Assembly: GCA_964016885.1 (NCBI GenBank)
Contig: OZ024740.1
Location: 4,431,836 to 4,495,835, forward strand
Origin: Eledone cirrhosa
Lineage: Eukaryota > Mollusca > Cephalopoda > Octopoda > Eledonidae
Length of the DNA stretch: 64,000 nt
Direction: 5' to 3'
Positions 10,236-18,626 of this stretch are shown one piece after another (the first letter of the stretch is position 1; each line of letters begins with the position of its first letter). The position numbers were made by a program, and so were the translations under genes. Under the pieces are notes generated by a model. It searched no databases. It was given only the letters and a program-made list of their open reading frames with translations, and was not told the DNA's origin.

Positions 10236-10524
10236 GAAGGGTGTGCAACATATTCCATTGGCAGGCCACTTTTGAACATTGGAACAACTATTAGGGCCAT
10301 TAATATTAAGCCCTATTCCAAAGATTCAGCACAACTTCTTTCCATAACATGGAACTGGCACCAGTGAAGCCCTTCAGTAGAGCTCAACTAACAGAAGTAT
10401 TACAGTTATGAACAAAATTCTAAATAAGCCTACAAGGTAAAAATTAAAAACGGTCATCGCAGGCCACTCTGACTGGTCTGGCAGACTGGATTGTGGCCTG
10501 CGGGCCGCCTCTTGCCCACCCTTG
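10236..10524. mobile_element. Candidate 289-bp hAT-like MITE
   Basis: The left end GAAGGGTGTGCAAC and the inverted right end CAAGGGTGGGCAAG form imperfect terminal inverted repeats. Internal CAGGCCAC occurs a few bases inside each end in matching inverted orientation. The right end matches the CARRGGTGGGCAA style of hAT transposon termini. Flanking 8-mers GTCTAGCA and GTCTCACG agree at 5 of 8 positions, consistent with an old 8-bp target duplication. No transposase is encoded. Confidence 0.55.
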
Positions 10525-10658
10525 GTCTCACGGGACATGTCGGCTCTAGAGGAGTAAACCTCAATAAAAATCCTGTTTGTGTAATAGAAAGCAGTAACTC
10601 ATGTGACAATCAGTTTAATTAGATGACCTCGGTTTAATGAACACCAGTGGTTTCACAG

Positions 10659-11338
10659 ATGACTATTAAGTCAACACACAGTTAGATTGACACACCTGTC
10701 ACAGTTAGGGGAGAAATCTATGACTATTAAATCAACAATAGGTAGACACACCTGTCACAGTTAGGGGAGAAATCTATGACTATTAAATCAACAATAGGTA
10801 GACACACCTGTCACAGTTAGGGGAGAAATCTATGACTATTAAGTCAACAATAGGTAGACACACCTGTCACAGTTAGGGGAGAAATCTATGACTATTAAGT
10901 CAACAATAGGTAGACACACCTGTCACAGTTAGGGGAGAAATCTATGACTATTAAGTCAACAATAGGTAGACACACCTGTCATAGTTAGGGGAGAAATCTA
11001 TGACTATTAAGTCAACAATAGGTAGACACACCTGTCATAGTTAGGGGAGAAATCTATGACTATTAAATCAACAATAGGTAGACACACCTGTCACAGTTAG
11101 GGGAGAAATCTATGACTATTAAGTCAACAATAGGTAGACACACCTGTCATAGTTAGGGGAGAAATCTATGACTATTAAGTCAACAATAGGTAGACACACC
11201 TGTCATAGTTAGGGGAGAAATCTATGACTATTAAGTCAACAATAGGTAGACACACCTGTCATAGTTAGGGGAGAAATCTATGACTATTAAGTCAACAATA
11301 GGTAGACACACCTGTCATAGTTAGGGGAGAAATCTATG
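10659..11338. repeat. 56-bp satellite array, about 12 copies
   Basis: The unit reads GACACACCTGTCACAGTTAG, continues GGGAGAAATCTATGACTATT and ends with A(A/G)TCAACAATAGGTA, repeating every 56 bp. Copies are nearly identical; the main variants are CACAG/CATAG and AAATC/AAGTC. Such uniformity suggests recent expansion. The first copy is divergent. Confidence 0.95.
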
Positions 11339-11442
11339 CAGGTGTGGTGAGCTGTATATATTCTATATATTAGAGAAAGCAAAATGAATGCTTCACCTTC
11401 GATGAAGAGCAAGTGAGGAATGTAGTACCCACCAAAGGCTAA

Positions 11443-11725
11443 CCTTGGTGGGATTTGAACTCAGAACGTAAAGGGCTGTAACTCTATGCCACAAAGCATG
11501 TTGTCTGACACTACCGATTATTGCAAATCCACCCCAAGGTCAACTATTTGGTGAGGGTGGCATCGATTAAATTGACCCCAGTGGATTACTGGTGTTTTGT
11601 TTTATCAACCCAGTAAGGTTGAAAAGTAAAGCTAACCTCTGCAGGATTTGAACTCAGAACATAAAGGGACGAAACTCTATGCCACAAAGCATGTTATCCG
11701 ACACTCTACTGATACTGATAATACT
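11443..11725 (-). mobile_element. Tandem pair of tRNA-derived SINEs (minus strand)
   Basis: 11443-11527 is a SINE head alone. 11535-11725 is a second copy with tail half and head. On the minus strand the head contains GAGTTCAAATCCTGC, which resembles a tRNA B box, and CATAGAGTT upstream of it. The tail half includes AAAACACCAGTAATCCACTG. Both copies point the same way and are almost contiguous. They end near a GAT repeat at 11730-11762. Confidence 0.75.
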
Positions 11726-11729
11726 GATT

Positions 11730-11762
11730 ATGTTGATGATGATGATGGTGATGATGATGACA
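11730..11762. repeat. (GAT)n microsatellite
   Basis: Short GATGATGATGGTGATGATGA run next to the SINE pair. Confidence 0.85.
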
Positions 11763-12055
11763 ATATTGATACAGTATTCAACTTACATAGAAATATATTA
11801 AAATTACTGTGTAATAATTCTGTGTAAACTATATATGTTATCAATATTTGATCAACAGAAACTCCCCAATAATCAATACCTATTATTTTCACTTTACTAT
11901 ATTTTATGATTTCTAGTCATTAATATTAATATATTTAACTTGTCAGAGATGGGGAGGGGGTAGTTAAATGTGTTTACCAATAATGAAAATGAAATATTCC
12001 ATTTAAAGATTTTCAACAAAAATATTTTGTTGTCTTTTTCATCAATAAATTGACA
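11763..12055. other. AT-rich spacer, nothing recognised
   Basis: About 290 bp of AT-rich sequence with no open frame, repeat or RNA gene that I can identify. Confidence 0.5.
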
Positions 12056-12290
12056 ATAATCCACTTTCTTTCTCTTTTTCTTTTTCGTTTTCTTTTTCTC
12101 TCTCTTTCTATCTTTCTCTTTCTTTCTATCTTTCTTTCTCTCTTTCTATCTTTCTCTTTCTTTCTTTCTTTCTTTCTATCTTTCTTTCTCTCTTTCTATC
12201 TTTCTCTCTATCTTTCTTTCTTTCTATCTTTCTTTTTCTCTTTCTCTCTTTCTTTCTTTCTCTTTCCTTCTTTCTTCTTCCTATATTCTA
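12056..12290. repeat. (CTTT)n / (CTAT)n polypyrimidine microsatellite
   Basis: About 235 bp of CTTT, CTCT and CTAT repeats on the + strand. Its Ser/Leu/Phe open frame is compositional. Confidence 0.9.
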
Positions 12291-12463
12291 CTGACGATGA
12301 AAGAAGATAGAACACTTGGCTATCATTGACAATAAATCTCCTTTAAAGAAATGAAAATAGCTAATCTAATCCACAGTATTTGTGGTTAGAGTTCATTCGG
12401 GTTAGACGAGTTGTCCTGAGCAATGCCAGGTCAGGTGACCCTGTCTTGCTCCTACAGAACTGA

Positions 12464-12720
12464 TTCTGGCTAAGTAGTGTGTTGAACTTACAATCATAAT
12501 GTTGTGGGGTCCATTCCTGGGCTGGCTTGTGTGTTGTGTTCTTAAGCAAGATACTTCATTATACATTGCTCCAGTAAACTCAGCTGAAAATGAGTTCCAG
12601 CAGTTCTGGGGGTTTAACCTTGTGATTGACTGTCATCCTGTCTAGAGGGAAGTGTTGTACTCTCAGGCACTTAACACCATGAAAACCAGGATAAACACTT
12701 GATTGATGAGCCTTCTGGCT
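12464..12720 (+). mobile_element. tRNA-derived SINE, diverged
   Basis: An A-box-like TGGCTAAGTAG (12467-12477) is followed by TTGAACTTACAATCATAATG and a B-box-like GGGGTCCATTCCTGG. Then comes the body AAGCAAGATACTTCATTATA and TTGCTCCAGTAAACTCAGCTG. The same head and body occur, better preserved, on the minus strand at 23509-23851. The 3' part is diverged and no clear tail remains. Confidence 0.7.
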
Positions 12721-12726
12721 TGAGAC

Positions 12727-12751
12727 TATATATATATATATATATATATAT
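12727..12751. repeat. (TA)n microsatellite
   Basis: TA dinucleotide run next to a SINE tail fragment; a second short run lies at 12803-12815. Confidence 0.85.
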
Positions 12752-12801
12752 CATCATCATCATCATCACCGTTTTACGTCCGTTCTTCCACGCTAGCATG
12801 G
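12752..12801 (-). mobile_element. SINE/LINE 3' tail fragment (minus strand)
   Basis: On the minus strand it reads CCATGCTAGCGTGG, AAGAACGGACGTAAAACG and then (GAT)n. The + strand end of LINE D near 20205-20250 has the same order: CCATGCTAGCGTGG, AAAATGGACGTTAAACG, (GAT)n. Confidence 0.7.
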
Positions 12802-12908
12802 ATATATATATATATGAAGTATTTCCATAGAAAAGGTAAAGGAAGGGAGAGTGCTCTATATATACTACAGAGCTATTTAAATATGTAATAAACCACACAA
12901 TACAATTA

Positions 12909-12981
12909 TTCCATTTACCAAAGGTTTCACGAAGACAGGCGAGCTCAATAGAGACGTCTGAAATTGTTCATCAGAAAGGAA
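12909..12981 (-). ncRNA. Hammerhead-ribozyme-like motif F
   Basis: Minus strand. The core CUGAUGA lies at 12968-12974 and GAAA at 12925-12928. Stem III is CC-UUU-GG closed by the A-U pair, with cleavage triplet GUA. Stem I pairs UUCCUUU (12975-12981) with AAUGGAA (12909-12915) with one U-U mismatch. Stem II is unusually long (39 nt between the cores) and irregular: closing A-U and C-G pairs, then AGAC/GUCU further in. The conserved bases are all present. Stem II makes this the weaker sort of call. Confidence 0.45.
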
Positions 12982-13300
12982 ACATTTAATATGGTTATTT
13001 AATATGGTATCCATATTAAATATCCATATTAAATTTATATATATATATATATGTACACCAGGTCCAAACACAGAGGAACCAAACTCCCACTGTCATCACC
13101 TCCGTCTCTCCCACCCTCCCCATTATTATTCTAGAGATGTGCTTTCAATTATCCAGAAGATTTGTTTGAAGTAGTTGATTGCTTCTGTTATCTAGGAGAT
13201 CTAATCACCAATAGAGATAAACTATAAATTGTGAGATAGATCATAAATTGGGCATCAAGAATTAAGATGTGTGATAGATTGTATAATGTGTGTTAGATTG

Positions 13301-14235
13301 TAAGAGAGAGGTGTAATAGATCATTAGAGATATGATACATCATAAGAGGTGTAATGGATCATTAGAGATATGATACATCATAAGTGGTGTAATGGATCAT
13401 TAGAGATATGATACATCATAAGAGGTGTAATGGATCATTAGAGATATGATATATCATAAGTGGTGTAATGGATCATTAGATATATGATACATCATAAGTG
13501 GTGTAATGGATCATTAGATATATGATACATCATAAGTGGTGTAATGGATCATTAGAGATATGATACATCATAAGAGGTGTAATGGATCATTAGAGATATG
13601 ATATATCATAAGTGGTGTAATGGATCATTAGATATATGATACATCATAAGTGGTGTAATGGATCATTAGAGATATGATACATCATAAGAGGTGTAATAGA
13701 TCATTAGAGATATGATATATCATAAGTGGTGTAATGGATCATTAGAGATATGATATATCATAAAGTGGTGTAATAGATCATTAGATATATGATACATCAT
13801 AAGAGGTGTAATGGATCATTAGAGATATGATACATCATAAGTGGTGTAATAGATCATTAGAGATATGATATATCATAAGTGGTGTAATGGATCATTAGAG
13901 ATATGATATATCATAAGTGGTGTAATGGATCATTAGATATATGATACACCATAAGTGGTGTAATGGATCATTAGTTATATGATACATCATAAGAGGTGTA
14001 ATAGATCATTAGAGATATGATACATCATGAGAGGTGTAATAGATCATTAGAGATATGATACATCATAAGAGGTGTAATGGATCATTAGAGATATGATACA
14101 TCATAAGAGATGTAATAGATCATTAGAGATATGATATATCATAAGTGGTGTAATGGATCATTAGAGATATGATATATCATAAGTGGTGTAATGGATCATT
14201 AGATATATGATACATCAAAAGTTGTGTAATAGATC
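13301..14235. repeat. 38-bp satellite array, about 24 copies
   Basis: Unit TAAGTGGTGTAATGGATCAT followed by TAGAGATATGATACATCA, repeating every 38 bp. Each unit contains near-palindromes such as TGATATATCA or TGATACATCA. Variants (TGGTGT/AGGTGT, GGATC/AGATC, GAGATA/GATATA) are shuffled among copies. Degenerate relatives flank the core array on both sides. Confidence 0.93.
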
Positions 14236-14540
14236 AGATAATACATAATATATTATAAGTTGTGTAACATGCCATAAGGTATGTGATAAAACAAAGATGT
14301 CTAATATGTCATAAATGCATGATAAGTCATAAAATGTATGTTAGATTGTGAAATATGTTTAGATCCAAAGATATGTAATATATCGTAGCTTCTCTAATAG
14401 GTCATAAAATGCATGATAGATCATAAGATATGTAATATATTGTAGCCTCTCTAATAGGTCATAAAATGCATGATAGATCATAAGACATGATAGGCTTCAT
14501 CTTATGATAAATCATAAAATATATAATAGATCATAAGACG
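14236..14540. repeat. Degenerate satellite edge with a ~66-bp doublet
   Basis: Diverged relatives of the 38-bp unit (ATCATAAGATATGTAATA type). At about 14385-14495 a ~66-bp segment containing CTCTAATAGGTCATAAAATG occurs twice almost exactly. Confidence 0.65.
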
Positions 14541-14751
14541 TGTGATAAATCCTATTGGACAAAAAACAAAACAAAATAAAGACAGCAACAACAAAAGACA
14601 GCAACAACAAATAATTGACATCTTTAGGTCGAGAAAAGAAATCTTTCGGAAAGATAAATCACGTTTTAGGGAAGATAATCTGAATTTAACAGTTTGTATC
14701 TTACTGAAAATCTTTAACATTAGAGGTCAAATATTACTGTCCTTAATGATT

Positions 14752-14955
14752 TCTACTTTAGGCACAAGGTCAGCAATTTGATGGGGTGAGGTGATTAAAT
14801 CAACCCCAGAACATTACTGGTACTTTATTTTATCAACTCCATAAGGATAAAAGGCAAAGCTAACCTCGGCAGGATTTGAACTCAGGCCTGTAAAGGGCTG
14901 TAACTCTATGCTGTAAAGCATGTTGTCCAACACTCCACCAATACTGCCAATTTGT
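14752..14955 (-). mobile_element. tRNA-derived SINE (minus strand)
   Basis: A nearly full copy of the same SINE family as 11443-11725. On the minus strand a tRNA-like head (GAGTTCAAATCCTGCCGAGG as B-box region) is followed by a tail half ending CCTTGTGCCTAAAGTAGAAA. The (ATT)n tail is lost. Confidence 0.8.
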
Positions 14956-15044
14956 TCTTAATGTAAGTGAACATATAGTGGTCTGAGGTGACCATGTAGG
15001 ACATATATATACATGTAGCACAGCCCAGTGAAATTATATATAAA

Positions 15045-15045
15045 G

Positions 15046-15083
<38 letters not shown>
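15045..15083. repeat. (TA)n microsatellite
   Basis: TA run immediately abutting the left arm of the foldback element. Confidence 0.9.
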
Positions 15084-15091
<8 letters not shown>

Positions 15092-15253
15092 ATACTTTGG
15101 GAGGGTCATGTTGCCAATAAGAAACACATGCACCAGTTGCTTTCACTTCAATTTATTATAATAAATTTATAAATTTATGAATTTATAAATTTATATATAA
15201 ATTTCTGGTTGGTTGGTTGGTTGGTTCCACAACCAGATAGTTGTTTATATATT

Positions 15254-15296
15254 GTCAAAGTTCTTTCGTCACACATTCTGTGACCTCATCAGTGAC
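15254..15296 (-). ncRNA. Hammerhead-ribozyme-like motif A, left arm
   Basis: Mirror copy of the right-arm motif. CUGAUGA, a stem II of GUCACA/UGUGAC with loop GAAUG, and GAAA are conserved. Stem I GUCA/UGAC extends by one more U-A pair here. There is one unpaired G between CUGAUGA and stem II. Confidence 0.45.
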
Positions 15297-15364
15297 ACAC
15301 ACAGAAACAAAATGGCGTAGGACAGAACAAAGGAGAGGCACAAAAACAAAGAAAAGAATCCCCA

Positions 15365-15407
15365 GTCACTGATGAGGTCACAGAATGTGTGACGAAAGAA
15401 CTTTGAC
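15365..15407 (+). ncRNA. Hammerhead-ribozyme-like motif A, right arm
   Basis: GUCA (15365-15368), CUGAUGA (15369-15375), then one extra G, stem II GUCACA-GAAUG-UGUGAC, GAAA (15394-15397), a two-base-pair stem III with loop AA, triplet CUU, and stem I partner UGAC (15404-15407). All core bases are present. The extra G at the base of stem II and the four-base-pair stem I make activity doubtful. Confidence 0.48.
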
Positions 15408-15573
15408 AATATATAAACAACTATCTGGTTGTGGAACCAACCAACCAACCAGAAATTTATATATAAATTTATAAATTCCTAAATTTATAAATTTATTATA
15501 ATAAATTGAAGTGAAAGCAACTGGTGCGTGTGTTTCTTATTGGCAACATGACCCTCCCAAAGTATAACAATAT

Positions 15574-16194
15574 CGGTTTCAACACACGATTTCAGATAAA
15601 GAATCTTGCTAAACAAATTCAGAAACGAAATATATATATATATATTGAGTATATGTTGGTTGTTTACCGACACCTCAGTATTCAGGTTGGAGCACTCGAT
15701 GAAGTTCGCAGGTTGGTTTGTTTACTCTGGAGTAATGGAAAATAAAATTTTGATATTGGTTATAACACATTTTATTCTTTTAATTTGTTTCCCCCCCCCC
15801 CCCACGTGAAATGGTGGCAGGATAAATGCCAACCCCCACACACAAATTCTTCTGAACATAGCAGCAGCAAACCAAAGCAAACCTGCCAGTTGACCCCTTA
15901 ACACCACTACCACTACCAACACAATGGAGGAGGTCAGCTGTACTTAAACAAAAACAACTACAACAGATTGTCTTGCCTCAGAAAAATTTCTATAGACTTT
16001 TGACTGAGGAATGTTCTCACAACTGACCAATGGGGTGAGAGAATGTCCTAAGACACCGAAAGTTTGTTCTAACTCATATGATTCCAGTTCCTCAGAAGAA
16101 TAACAACACAACCAGGAGCTGGACGTATCAATGTATTGATGGAGTAAAACACACTTCAACAACATGTGTACCTGTCTCTACCACACCAATTCAG
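15574..16194. other. Repeat-derived spacer, no gene seen
   Basis: Contains a short (TA)n at 15631-15644 and a poly-C run near 15791-15803. The rest is unrecognised. A 73-codon minus-strand frame at 15944-16165 has no motif that I know. Confidence 0.5.
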
Positions 16195-16249
16195 ACTACC
16201 TGAAGACGTCACAGCCAATGATGGCTGTCAGCGAAATATATATAGTAGT
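16195..16249 (+). ncRNA. Degenerate hammerhead-like motif B
   Basis: ACUAC (16195-16199), CUGAAGA (16200-16206), a strong inner stem ACAGCC-AAUGAU-GGCUGU, GAAA (16233-16236), stem III AUA/UAU with a two-base loop, triplet AUA, then GUAGU (16245-16249), which pairs with ACUAC. CUGAAGA fits the CUGANGA core. The base of stem II is mismatched (C-C, G-G), so it is probably inactive or only similar by descent. Confidence 0.33.
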
Positions 16250-16401
16250 ATATCTATAATTTATAATAAACGAAGCCACATTTTACCTATTTGATTTAAT
16301 TATTTTATATATATATATAACGGAAGAGTTGTGGTAAGGAACCAGATGGACCATAACGCACCAGTGTACTCAATACTTAGGGTAGTAGAGTGGGTAATAG
16401 A

Positions 16402-16434
16402 AGAGAGTATGACCCCGACGGGGTCATACTCTCT
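16402..16434. repeat. Perfect 33-bp odd palindrome
   Basis: AGAGAGTATGACCCCG, a central A at 16418, and its exact reverse complement. It directly abuts the long (TA)n array and would form a 16-bp hairpin. Confidence 0.95.
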
Positions 16435-16435
16435 C

Positions 16436-16436
16436 C

Positions 16437-16526
<90 letters not shown>

Positions 16527-16531
16527 TGTAT

Positions 16532-16592
<61 letters not shown>
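16436..16592. repeat. Long (TA)n array
   Basis: About 155 bp of TA with one interruption near 16520-16533 (CATATATGTATC). The minus and plus frames are Ile/Tyr runs without meaning. Confidence 0.95.
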
Positions 16593-16597
<5 letters not shown>

Positions 16598-17080
16598 TAA
16601 TATATGATAAACATTTACATGTTTTAGTTGCAATTGACTAATAAAATGGTTAGAATGAAATATCTTAATTCAAATACATATAGTTTGCCTGTACGCAATA
16701 AATCAATACTCACAAACCCGTATGGGCAAAAAGCCTTGGTACCTAGACACGTTTAAATTTCAAAATACAAACTTTTTCCGCAGATCGGTCAGAACTTCAA
16801 ACTTTAAACATGTTTCACAAAGGATGGTATAATAGTGAAATAATTAATTAATTAGTAGTGAGTTAATTAATTTTCTGTGTTTATCAATAGTTACCCAGAT
16901 AAATTAAGTTACTTCACCTCAGAAAAATATCTAAGGTCTGGTTAACGTAGCGAAAATACACGAGGTTTTGCACACGACTTATTCCAGTCCTCTAACCTCC
17001 CACACATAGTGCTAGAATAACAGAAATAACATATGGGATTACAGATTCAGCTCGACTGAGGGAGCAGTAATATAATATAA
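16591..17080 (+). repeat. Large inverted repeat, left arm (L)
   Basis: About 490 bp nearly identical in reverse to 17154-17655. Landmarks include CCCGTATGGGCAAAAAGCC, CCGCAGATCGGTCAGAAC, CGAGGTTTTGCACACGAC and GATTCAGCTCGACTGAGGG. No open frame of note. The following 73-bp spacer (S, 17081-17153) is itself repeated inverted after the right arm. Confidence 0.92.
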
Positions 17081-17153
17081 CTTAGAGTTTACACTCAATG
17101 GGGTCATTTACAATTATTTCAGCTCTAAGAATCGCTTCTGAGCAGTATAAATT

Positions 17154-17647
17154 ATATTATATTATATTACTGCTCCCTCAGTAGAGCTGAATCTGTAATC
17201 CCATATAAACGGCTGTTATTCTAGCACTATGTGTGGCAGGTTAGAGGACTGGAATAAGTCGTGTGCAAAACCTCGTGTATTTTCGCTACGTTAACCAGAC
17301 CTTAGATATTTTTCTGAGGTGAAGTTACTTAATTTATCTGGGTACCTATTGATAAACACAGAAAATTAATTAACTCACTACTAATTAATTAATTATTTCA
17401 CTATTATACCATCCTTTGTGAAACATGTTTAAAGTTTGAAGTTCTGACCGATCTGCGGAAAAAGTTTGTATTTTGAAATTTAAACGTGTCTAGGTACCAA
17501 GGCCTTTTGCCCATACGGGTTTGTGAGTATTGATTTATTATTTTTTAGATCGTACAGGCAAACTATATGTATTTGAATTAAGCTATTTAATTCTAACCAT
17601 TTTATTAGTCAATTGCAACTAAAACATGTAAATGTTTATCATATATT

Positions 17648-17655
<8 letters not shown>
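17154..17655 (-). repeat. Large inverted repeat, right arm (L')
   Basis: Reverse complement of the left arm with few differences: GGCCTTTTGCC versus GGCAAAAAGCC, and a small rearranged patch near 17540-17552. It could extrude as a ~490-bp stem with a 73-bp loop. Confidence 0.92.
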
Positions 17656-17832
<177 letters not shown>

Positions 17833-17916
17833 TGAGGGGTAGAACACTGGAAGGTAATATCCGGTAGTGCACTCAGTCCAAGGGACGAGTTGGGTAGTAG
17901 TAGTAACACAACAGTT

Positions 17917-17958
17917 AGTTCACCATATCGAGAACAATTGTTGTCGATATGGTGAACT
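17917..17958. repeat. Near-perfect 42-bp palindrome
   Basis: AGTTCACCATATCGA (17917-17931) pairs exactly with 17944-17958, and the 12-bp centre is itself palindromic (AACAATTGTT) apart from one G-G position. A (TA)n array follows at about 17973. Confidence 0.93.
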
Positions 17959-17970
17959 GTGTGTAACCAC

Positions 17971-18004
<34 letters not shown>

Positions 18005-18011
<7 letters not shown>

Positions 18012-18083
18012 CAAATAACGAAACGAAATTAAACTTCGTTTCGTTTGTAACTCACTTTTGTATGACTGACGCTTAAACAATTA
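18005..18083 (+). repeat. 79-bp direct repeat, left copy
   Basis: Identical to 18472-18550 except for one base (GTAACTC versus GTAATTC). It contains an 11-bp hairpin AACGAAACGAA/TTCGTTTCGTT. The pair brackets a 388-bp segment holding hammerhead motif C. Confidence 0.95.
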
Positions 18084-18300
18084 AGTTAAAGGTGTACATC
18101 CATATATGTATACTGAAATACTAGTATGTATATGAATACACACACGTATACATATGTAGATGTACCAAGTTTTTTCACTGGTCACTTTACTGTGAGTGGC
18201 CAGCTATTCTGTATGTAAACACACAGACAAACCGGTTTTTAGAGTCATACTGGTTTTTGAGGAAACACCTTTCCTCTATTCTCCAGAAAGCCAGACAAGG

Positions 18301-18345
18301 AATATTGAACTAGTTTCGTTGTTGTTACAACTCATCAGCAATATT
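18301..18345 (-). ncRNA. Hammerhead-ribozyme-like motif C (canonical core)
   Basis: Minus strand. Stem I AAUAUUG (18339-18345) pairs with CAAUAUU (18301-18307), seven base pairs. CUGAUGA lies at 18332-18338 and stem II is GUUGU-AACA-ACAAC, a perfect five-base-pair stem with the usual G-C closing pair. GAAA lies at 18314-18317. Stem III has two base pairs with a two-base loop, and the triplet is GUU before the predicted cut between 18308 and 18307. Every core position fits the minimal hammerhead consensus. Very short stem III is known in newt-satellite and Penelope-like hammerheads. Activity is untested. Confidence 0.66.
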
Positions 18346-18471
18346 TACCTATCTTCCGGCCTCTCTAGAGAATCGTAAAAGCACATATCGTTATATGCTT
18401 TTTCTATGAAAATTAGTAGTGGGCAGACTAATTTGCATAGAGTGTGAGTAAGTACCGGTTCAACGGAGACG

Positions 18472-18550
18472 ATAAAAACAAATAACGAAACGAAATTAAA
18501 CTTCGTTTCGTTTGTAATTCACTTTTGTATGACTGACGCTTAAACAATTA
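18472..18550 (+). repeat. 79-bp direct repeat, right copy
   Basis: Second copy of 18005-18083, offset 467 bp and followed by a (TA)n array. Confidence 0.95.
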
Positions 18551-18551
18551 C

Positions 18552-18556
<5 letters not shown>

Positions 18557-18620
<64 letters not shown>
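18557..18620. repeat. (TA)n followed by (GA)n
   Basis: TA run then GA run, ending where LINE D sequence begins. Confidence 0.9.
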
Positions 18621-18623
<3 letters not shown>

Positions 18624-18626
18624 AGA

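Larger units (their letters stand above)
15084..15573. mobile_element. Foldback element with ~210-bp inverted arms
   Basis: The left arm 15084-15296 and right arm 15365-15573 are near-perfect reverse complements, separated by a 68-bp loop (15297-15364). Each arm holds, from outside in, GTTATACTTTGGGAGGGTCA, an AT-rich block with repeated AAATTTATAAATTTAT, a (GGTT)n run, and a hammerhead-like motif near the loop. The left edge lies in a (TA)n array. No open frame spans it. It could be a foldback/MITE element or two head-to-head copies of one retroelement end. Confidence 0.85.

Noticed and set aside
12050..12310. 86-codon frame rich in Ser/Leu/Phe
   Set aside because: Product of the CTTT microsatellite.
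15995..16060. CTGAGGA followed by a UCUCAC/GUGAGA stem and GAAA
   Set aside because: GAAA is separated from the stem by unpaired sequence and no stem I partner was found.
16331..16641. Tyr/Ile-repeat open frames on both strands
   Set aside because: Read straight through the TA array; no coding meaning.
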